From: an uncultured Lentisphaeria bacterium | GTDB taxonomy: Bacteria > Verrucomicrobiota > Lentisphaeria > Victivallales > Victivallaceae | Assembly (NCBI GenBank): GCA_903831825.1 | Contig: CAIKZE010000170.1 | Span: 1-40,607 of the forward strand | Length of the DNA: 40,607 nt | Direction of reading: 5' to 3' | Shown: positions 35,257-40,607 of the stretch, one piece after another | Layout of the letters: every line of letters starts with the position of its first letter | How positions within the stretch are numbered: position 1 is the stretch's first letter | Translations under genes and position numbers: made by a program | Notes under the pieces: generated by a model | What the model was told of the DNA's origin: nothing | Database searches by the model: none | What the model saw: only the letters and a program-made list of their open reading frames with translations

Positions 35257-35775
35257 ATGAACAGTAAACTGGATTTTATTTTCAACCGGAGAAGCGTCCG
35301 CAAATTTACCGCCAAAGCCGTTTCGGAAGAGAATATCACGGAACTGCTTGAAGCCGCGATGGCGGCGCCGTCCGCCTGCGCCAAAGACCCCTGGCGCTTC
35401 ATTGTCGTCAGGAACCGGGAAAATCTGCGGCAGATCGCGGAATTCCTGCCGAACGGGAAATTCCTGGCGGAATCTCCTGTCGGGATCATCGTTTGCGGCG
35501 ACATCAGCGCCGCCCATGCCGAAAGCGAATCATATATGCTGCAGGATTGCAGCGCGGCGATTGAAAATATTCTGCTGGCGGCCTCGGCGCTCGGCTTGGG
35601 AACCTGCTGGCTGGGAGTGCATCCCAGGGAGGACCGGATCGCCGGAATTGTCAAATTCTTTGAACTGCCGGACAACATCGTTCCCATTTCAGTGATTGCG
35701 GCCGGACATCCGGAAAAAATGCCGGAAAAGCACACCCGTTTTATGTCTAACAATGTACATTGGGAAAAATGGTAA
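35257..35775 (+). CDS. Nitroreductase family FMN protein
   Basis: This 172-residue protein begins MNSKLDFIFNRRSVRKFTAKAV, the usual N-terminus (RRSVRxF) for FMN-binding nitroreductases, followed by AAMAAPSACAKDPWRFIVV and the C-terminal GLGTCWLGVHP. It would reduce nitro or flavin-type substrates with NAD(P)H; the natural substrate is unknown. I chose 35257 because GAGGGG lies 9 bases upstream. An ATG at 35224, overlapping the sigma factor stop by four bases, is possible and would add 11 residues. The ABC ATPase gene starts one base after its stop. Confidence 0.88.
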   Translation: MNSKLDFIFNRRSVRKFTAKAVSEENITELLEAAMAAPSACAKDPWRFIVVRNRENLRQIAEFLPNGKFLAESPVGIIVCGDISAAHAESESYMLQDCSAAIENILLAASALGLGTCWLGVHPREDRIAGIVKFFELPDNIVPISVIAAGHPEKMPEKHTRFMSNNVHWEKW

Positions 35776-35776
35776 T

Positions 35777-36841
35777 ATGGTAAAACTTGAGATTCAGGGT
35801 ATCAGTAAATCTTATACCCCCGGCCTGCCGGTGCTCAAACCGATTGACCTGACAATCACGCCCGGCGAATTTTTCTTTCTGCTGGGCCCCAGCGGCTGCG
35901 GCAAATCCACGCTGCTCCGCATCATTGCCGGGTTCATCAAACCGGACAGCGGCTCAATCCTGTTCGATTCGCTGGATGTAACCGCGCTGCCGCCGGAAAA
36001 ACGCGATGCCGCCATGGTCTTCCAGAATTATGCGCTGTGGCCGCACATGACCGTGTTTGAAAATGTGGCGTTCGGACTGGAAACCAGAGACATCCGCGGC
36101 GAAATAAAGAAAAACCGGGTCATGACCGCGCTGGAAACGGTCAGACTGGCAGACCTCGCCGACCGCAAACCCGCCTCCCTGTCCGGCGGACAGCAGCAGC
36201 GCGTGGCGCTGGCCAGGGCAATCGCCGTCAAACCCAAAATGCTGCTGCTCGATGAACCGTTGTCCAACCTCGACGCCAAACTCCGCGATTCAATGCGTTT
36301 TGAACTGTGGCGCATCTGCAAAGACAGCGGTCTTACCGCGGTTTATGTGACCCATGACCGGAAAGAGGCGTTGAGCATGGCCGACCGGATCGCCGTAATT
36401 CACAACGGGCAAATTGAACAGCTTGGCCTGCCGGAAGATCTTTACCGTTCTCCGAACAGCCGTTTTTCAGCGGAATTCCTGGGCAATGCCAACTTCTTCC
36501 CCGCCACCGTAAAAACCATGGAAAAAGATTTTTGCACCATAGAAACGCCTTTCGCCGTGTTGAAAGCGATAAAACCGGCAATGCCGGTCCAGCCCGGTTT
36601 GAAGTGCACGGTCATGATCCGTCCGGAATTCCTGACATTCAGCGCGGTTCCGAATGGAGAAAATATTTTTGAAGCCGAGCTGCATACCGGCGCGTTTTTG
36701 GGAGAAGTCAGCCTGTGGAATGTCATTGCAAACGACCTGTTCCTGACGCTCTGCGAACTGCGTCCGGGCAACCGCAAAAAAGGCAGTTTTGTCAAAATCG
36801 CGGTGGCTCCGGAAAACATCGTTCTGCTGCCGGAGGCATAA
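35777..36841 (+). CDS. ABC importer ATPase, iron/polyamine type (FbpC/PotA-like)
   Basis: This 354-residue ATPase has Walker A GPSGCGKST (37-45), Q-loop MVFQNYALWPHM, signature LSGGQQQRVALARA (135-148), Walker B MLLLDEPLSNLD (155-166) and the H-loop VTHDRKEA. The C-terminal third is a TOBE-type regulatory domain. It powers the importer with the binding protein and two-domain permease that follow. The start at 35777 is one base after the nitroreductase stop; the longer frame to 35696 would overlap that gene. Confidence 0.92.
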   Translation: MVKLEIQGISKSYTPGLPVLKPIDLTITPGEFFFLLGPSGCGKSTLLRIIAGFIKPDSGSILFDSLDVTALPPEKRDAAMVFQNYALWPHMTVFENVAFGLETRDIRGEIKKNRVMTALETVRLADLADRKPASLSGGQQQRVALARAIAVKPKMLLLDEPLSNLDAKLRDSMRFELWRICKDSGLTAVYVTHDRKEALSMADRIAVIHNGQIEQLGLPEDLYRSPNSRFSAEFLGNANFFPATVKTMEKDFCTIETPFAVLKAIKPAMPVQPGLKCTVMIRPEFLTFSAVPNGENIFEAELHTGAFLGEVSLWNVIANDLFLTLCELRPGNRKKGSFVKIAVAPENIVLLPEA

Positions 36842-36844
36842 TTC

Positions 36845-38461
36845 ATGTATCGTCAACTGGCAATGGCATTTTTACCGCTGGCGGCGCTGATCGCCATTCC
36901 GCTGCTGCTCCAGCCGAAGGCGGAAGACAGAACTCATGCCGCCGCCGATGCCGCCAAAGTAGTGATTATCACGCCGCATTCCGAATCCCTGCGTTACGAA
37001 TTCAGCCGGGGCTTCCGGAAATATTACCATGACAAGTACGGCAAAGAAGTCAGCATCGAATGGAGAACGCCGGGCGGAACTTCAGACATTGTAAAGTATA
37101 TTGACGACCGTTACGAAGCGGCCTTTCGCGCCGTCTGGCAGGATGACCCGGCAAACGGTCCGTGGACCGCCGCCACGGCGGCTAATTTTGACAACCCGAA
37201 GGCCGTCGCCGGCAGCGGCATGACGGAGGAAGCGCTGAAATCCCGCAAAAAATTCCTTGACTCCGATACCGGCATCGGGATTGACCTGTTCTTCGGCGGC
37301 GGCCAGTACGACCACCAGCGGCAGGCGGCCAAAGGCTATTCCGTTGACGCCGGCATTCAGCATAAACATCCCGAATGGTTCAATGATAACGTCATTCCTT
37401 ACAGTTTCAGCGGTGAAACCTTCTATGACAAACAGGGCAGATATTACGGCGTCTGCCTGGCCGCTTTCGGCATTTGCTGGAATAACCGCCGCATGGCGGA
37501 AATGGCGGACAAAAACCCGCCGGTCAAATGGGCGGACCTGGGCGAACCCCGTTTCTTCCAGAAGATCGCCGTTGCCGACCCGACCAAATCCGGTTCCGTC
37601 AATAAGTGCTTTGAAATGCTGATCCAGCAGCAGATGGGCGAGGCTTTCCGCAAAGACCCTGAACACGGCCTCGCGACCGGCTGGGCAAACGGCATTAATC
37701 TGATTAAGCGGATCACCGCCAATACCCGTTACGTGACCGATTCCGCCAGTAAAGTGGCGCATGACGTCGCCGGCGGGAATGCCGCCGCGGGCATCTGCAT
37801 TGATTTCTACGGCAGAAGCGAGGCGGAATGGGCCGCGGTGCAAGGCGGCGGAATTGAACGGATGACTTTCATGACGCCGGAAAACGGCACATCGGTATCC
37901 GCCGATCCCATCCAACTGCTGCGGGGAGCGCCGAACCGGAAAATCGCCGCGGACTTTATTGAATTCGTGCTGTCAACCGACGGCCAGAAAATCTGGGATT
38001 TCCGCAAAAATACTCCGGGCGGACCGGAAAAATACGTTTTGCGCAGAATGCCGATCCGGAAAGATATGTATCAGCCGGAATTTACCAAATACATGGCCGA
38101 CGCCAATGCCGATCCCTACCAGACCTGCAAAGGGTTCGAATACCATCAGGCCTGGACCGGACCTTATTTCGGGCTGATCCGGATTATCATCAAATGCGTT
38201 GCGCTGGACACATTGCCGGAAATGCAGACGGCCTGGCAGGCCATCATCCGCGCGGGCGGCCCGCAGGCGGTGCCGGAGGCCATGAAAGCTTTCAACGAAC
38301 TGCCCTTTGATTACGCGGACATCGCGAAAGCCAAAGATGAATTGAATCCGGACAAACCCGGCAACTCAATTCGCAGCGTTCTCCGGACGCAGCGCCAGTG
38401 GAGCGAATTCTGCCGGAGCAAATACTTCAAAGCGGCGGAACTGGCGAGGGCCGGCAAATGA
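36845..38461 (+). CDS. ABC importer substrate-binding protein, ferric/AfuA-like
   Basis: This 538-residue exported protein has an N-terminal hydrophobic signal (AMAFLPLAALIAIPLLL) and a type 2 periplasmic-binding fold: VVIITPHSESLRYEFSRGFRKYY at the start, a central VCLAAFGICWNNRRMAE and the later ADPIQLLRGAPNRKIAADFIEFVLSTDGQKIW. The last motif is typical of iron-family binding proteins. It is much longer than the usual 330-350 residues, with extra sequence in the first half and at the C-terminus, so the ligand is uncertain. GGAGG precedes the ATG. Its stop overlaps the permease start by four bases. Confidence 0.88.
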   Translation: MYRQLAMAFLPLAALIAIPLLLQPKAEDRTHAAADAAKVVIITPHSESLRYEFSRGFRKYYHDKYGKEVSIEWRTPGGTSDIVKYIDDRYEAAFRAVWQDDPANGPWTAATAANFDNPKAVAGSGMTEEALKSRKKFLDSDTGIGIDLFFGGGQYDHQRQAAKGYSVDAGIQHKHPEWFNDNVIPYSFSGETFYDKQGRYYGVCLAAFGICWNNRRMAEMADKNPPVKWADLGEPRFFQKIAVADPTKSGSVNKCFEMLIQQQMGEAFRKDPEHGLATGWANGINLIKRITANTRYVTDSASKVAHDVAGGNAAAGICIDFYGRSEAEWAAVQGGGIERMTFMTPENGTSVSADPIQLLRGAPNRKIAADFIEFVLSTDGQKIWDFRKNTPGGPEKYVLRRMPIRKDMYQPEFTKYMADANADPYQTCKGFEYHQAWTGPYFGLIRIIIKCVALDTLPEMQTAWQAIIRAGGPQAVPEAMKAFNELPFDYADIAKAKDELNPDKPGNSIRSVLRTQRQWSEFCRSKYFKAAELARAGK

Positions 38462-40122
38462 AAATATCCAGACTGCTGACCATTTTTGTGCTGACCGTCT
38501 TCTTCACCGTGTTTATGGTGCTGCCGCTTTACACCGTGGTCAGTCAGGGGCTTGACCCGGCGATCATCGGGGAAGCGCTGGCCTCGCCGGTTTATCAGAA
38601 CGGACTGTTCAACGCGTTTAGAATCGCCGTCGTCACCACCTGCCTGGTGTTTCTGATTTCGCTGCCGCTGGCGATGCTGTACGACCGTTTCGAGTTTCCC
38701 GGCAAAACCCTGGTGAATATGCTGATGATGCTGCCGATGATTCTGCCGCCGTTCGTCGGGGCGCTCGGATTTCAACAGATCTTCGGCCATTACGGCGTGC
38801 TGAACAGCATCCTGCAATACTTCGCCATCGCGCCGGTTGACTGGCTGGGCGGCGAAGGCCGTTTCTATGCGGTCTGCCTGATTGAAGCGCTGCACTTGTA
38901 CCCGATACTGTACCTGAATCTGGTCACGGCGCTGGCTAATGTTGATCCGTCGCTGGACGAAGCCGCCAGGAACCTCGGCGCGGGACGCCTCCGCCGGTTC
39001 TTCAAAATAACGCTGCCGCTGATCCGTCCGGGAATTTTCGCGGGCGGCAGCATTGTGCTGATCTGGAGTTTTACCGAACTCGGCACCCCGCTGATGCTCG
39101 GTTACAATACCGTGACCACGGTGCAGATTTTCAACGGCATCACCGAACTGGAAACCAATCCCCTGCCCTATGCGCTGGTGGTCATCATGCTGCTGCTTTC
39201 CGCCGGACTGTACAGTTTCAGCCGGCTGGCGCTGGGCAGCAGCGGCAGCGCCCAGATGATGAAAGGTTCCACCGGCACCGTCACCAGAACGCTCAAAGGC
39301 GGCCTGGCCTGGCTCTGTTCCGGCGTCTTCGCGCTGATTACTTTCTGCGCGGTGCTGCCGCACCTGGCGTTGACTTTCGGGGCGTTCGGGCTGGACTGGT
39401 ATGGTTCGGTGCTGCCTCGCTCCTACACCACGATGCATTTCCAGAATGCGCTGTCGCATGAAATCGTCATCCCGTCCATCATCAACAGCCTGAAATATTC
39501 GTCGCTGGCCATGCTGGTCTGCATCGCGCTCGGACTGCCGGCCGCGCTGCTGGTTGTCCGCTGGCGGCCCAAAGGCTGGCAGTTGTTTGACGTCATGATT
39601 ATGATGCCGCTGGCGGTGCCGGGCATTATTCTGGCGTTCGGCTACCTCAGCATGTGCGCCAAAAATCCGTGGCTCAACCAGATTTTCGACCCTGTCGCCA
39701 ATCCCACGCTGCTGCTGGCCGCCGCCTATGCCATGCGCAGGCTGCCGTATGTCGTCCGGGCCGTCGCTTCCGGGCTCGAACAGACCCCGGAAACGCTGGA
39801 GGAAGCGGCGCGGAACCTGGGAGCCGGTTCCTGGATGACGCTGCGCCGGATAGTTGTCCCGCTGATCGGAGCCAATCTGGTGGTCGGCGCCCTGTTCGCC
39901 TTCAGCTTCTCGATGCTGGAAGTTTCCGACTCCCTGATCCTGGCGCAGAAGAGCGTGTTCTATCCGATCACGAAAGCCATTTTCGAACTGTCGCAGATTC
40001 TAGGCGAAGGCTCCTACATCGCCTGTGCCTTCGGTCTCTGGGCAATGGCGTTCCTGGCCTGCACCCTGCTGGCCGCCTCGATTCTGCTGGGCAAAAAACT
40101 AGGCTCGCTATTCAAATTCTGA
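38458..40122 (+). CDS. Two-domain ABC permease, FbpB-like
   Basis: This 554-residue membrane protein has about 12 helices and two permease domains, each with an EAA loop: DEAARNLGAGRLRRFFKITLPLIRPGI and EEAARNLGAGSWMTLRRIVVPLIGANL. That fused layout is characteristic of ferric iron importers. The start at 38458 forms ATGA with the stop of the binding-protein gene and has GAGGG upstream; the frame is open to 38398. It completes the ATPase, binding protein and permease set and is the last gene of the apparent operon that begins with the sigma factor. Confidence 0.92.
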   Translation: MKISRLLTIFVLTVFFTVFMVLPLYTVVSQGLDPAIIGEALASPVYQNGLFNAFRIAVVTTCLVFLISLPLAMLYDRFEFPGKTLVNMLMMLPMILPPFVGALGFQQIFGHYGVLNSILQYFAIAPVDWLGGEGRFYAVCLIEALHLYPILYLNLVTALANVDPSLDEAARNLGAGRLRRFFKITLPLIRPGIFAGGSIVLIWSFTELGTPLMLGYNTVTTVQIFNGITELETNPLPYALVVIMLLLSAGLYSFSRLALGSSGSAQMMKGSTGTVTRTLKGGLAWLCSGVFALITFCAVLPHLALTFGAFGLDWYGSVLPRSYTTMHFQNALSHEIVIPSIINSLKYSSLAMLVCIALGLPAALLVVRWRPKGWQLFDVMIMMPLAVPGIILAFGYLSMCAKNPWLNQIFDPVANPTLLLAAAYAMRRLPYVVRAVASGLEQTPETLEEAARNLGAGSWMTLRRIVVPLIGANLVVGALFAFSFSMLEVSDSLILAQKSVFYPITKAIFELSQILGEGSYIACAFGLWAMAFLACTLLAASILLGKKLGSLFKF

Positions 40123-40168
40123 TATGCCGACTATCATCTGAATGTATAGGAATTTGTATTTTAACAGG

Positions 40169-40200
40169 GATAGACAGGATAGACAGGATAGACAGGATAA
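40169..40200 (+). repeat. Short tandem repeat, 9-bp unit
   Basis: GATAGACAG occurs three times in a row (40169-40195) followed by a partial fourth copy. It lies just after the permease gene and is the sort of array that varies in copy number. It also falls in a small open frame that has no other sign of coding. Confidence 0.8.
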
Positions 40201-40209
40201 GAAAAACCG

Positions 40210-40295
40210 TTTCACCATGAAGAACATGAAGAAATTGAAGCTTAAAAATAATATTGCCATCCGTTGTGCGGACCTTCATGCTCTTCATGGTGAAA
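40210..40295. repeat. Inverted repeat with 22-base arms
   Basis: The arms at 40210-40231 and 40274-40295 are reverse complements at 21 of 22 positions, and the one difference still allows a G-U pair. The loop is 42 bases. Each arm holds CATGAAG twice. It may be the transcript end of the ABC importer operon or a dispersed repeat. Confidence 0.75.
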
Positions 40296-40461
40296 CATAT
40301 TTGTCGTTTTCGTGCTTCTATCCGTCATAATTTTGTTTTTTTAGAAAGATTTTCATGCAGTCGCTTTCATAAGTTTCTAAATCTCAACGTTTAAAATGTT
40401 CAGCAATGCAGCGGAGAATTTTCGTCATTTTATCCGTCAAATAAAAGTTCAGGAGGAGGGA

Positions 40462-40607
40462 TGCAAGGGGGAAACCGGAACTGTCCGGGTTTCCCCTGCA
40501 AACAAATAATTGTTTCCAACTACTCGCCACCGGCGGCTCGCCGGGCGTGATCCAACGGCGAGGCGTTGGTCGCCAAAGGCGAAATGCATAAAGCCGCTGC
40601 GGAGAGC
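40462..40607. repeat. Cluster of short hairpins at right edge
   Basis: An imperfect hairpin occupies 40462-40500 (GGGG..AAACC..GGA against TCC..GGTTT..CCCC, closed by TGCA). After it come CCAACG/CGTTGG and CGCC/GGCG pairs up to the window end. There is no T-run. No gene can be supported here; the stretch may belong to a repeat or to a gene continuing beyond the edge. Confidence 0.45.

Noticed and set aside
38311-39459. Long minus-strand open frame (382 codons) opposite the iron-type importer genes
   Set aside because: It is a low-complexity Arg/Gln/His-rich shadow of GC-rich coding sequence on the other strand, with no recognisable domain. The plus-strand proteins have clear motifs.

Overview
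The window looks like chromosome from a member of the Lentisphaerota/PVC group (Victivallis-like). That placement is an inference from gene style, not from a marker tree. The main clues are three pseudopilin-like proteins with GFxLIEL-type N-termini and an H-X9-DG-like C-terminus sitting beside glycan genes, a substrate-binding protein fused to its ABC permease, and GntR-LacI hybrid regulators.

Layout: (1) 1-910: a large palindrome at the left edge and a YebC-family regulator. (2) 910-16620: a glycan-use region. It holds a secreted GH84-like beta-N-acetylglucosaminidase, two divergent pseudopilin/GntR-type units (one with only a remnant of its regulator), a GH3 enzyme of the beta-N-acetylhexosaminidase type, a GPH-type sugar transporter, and a second module of LacI regulator, pseudopilin and a large secreted TIM-barrel-like protein of unknown family. 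Two copies of an apparent small RNA, each behind a perfect sigma-70 promoter, point at the 3' ends of the two large secreted proteins. (3) 16768-22400: housekeeping genes for a SpoU methyltransferase, NAD kinase, a stand-alone CoaB, an FAD oxidoreductase, pterin dehydratase, folE-folB-folK and a lone Phd-type antitoxin. (4) 22612-26330: a broken hypothetical gene, a Fic protein and NAD-dependent DNA ligase. (5) 26425-27260: a REP-associated tyrosine transposase with four 28-bp REP units. (6) 27281-33161: a three-gene sugar ABC operon of unusual architecture with no ATPase. (7) 33336-40122: tRNA-Ala(CGC), a 162-bp palindrome, a primary-type sigma factor, a nitroreductase and a complete iron-type ABC importer. 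(8) 40123-40607: a 9-bp tandem repeat and inverted repeats.

How the parts fit: the secreted GH84-like enzyme would release GlcNAc-type sugars outside the cytoplasm, the GPH carrier would import small products, and the cytoplasmic GH3 enzyme would finish the hydrolysis. Expression appears to be under the GntR-LacI hybrid (candidate CTTATA-N2-TATAAG sites at both divergent promoters) and the LacI protein (two GAACCGGTTC sites in its own promoter). The strongest candidates for undescribed biology are the paired small RNA, the duplicated pseudopilin/regulator unit, the permease carrying a large repeated extracytoplasmic domain, and the two-member family of very large palindromes.
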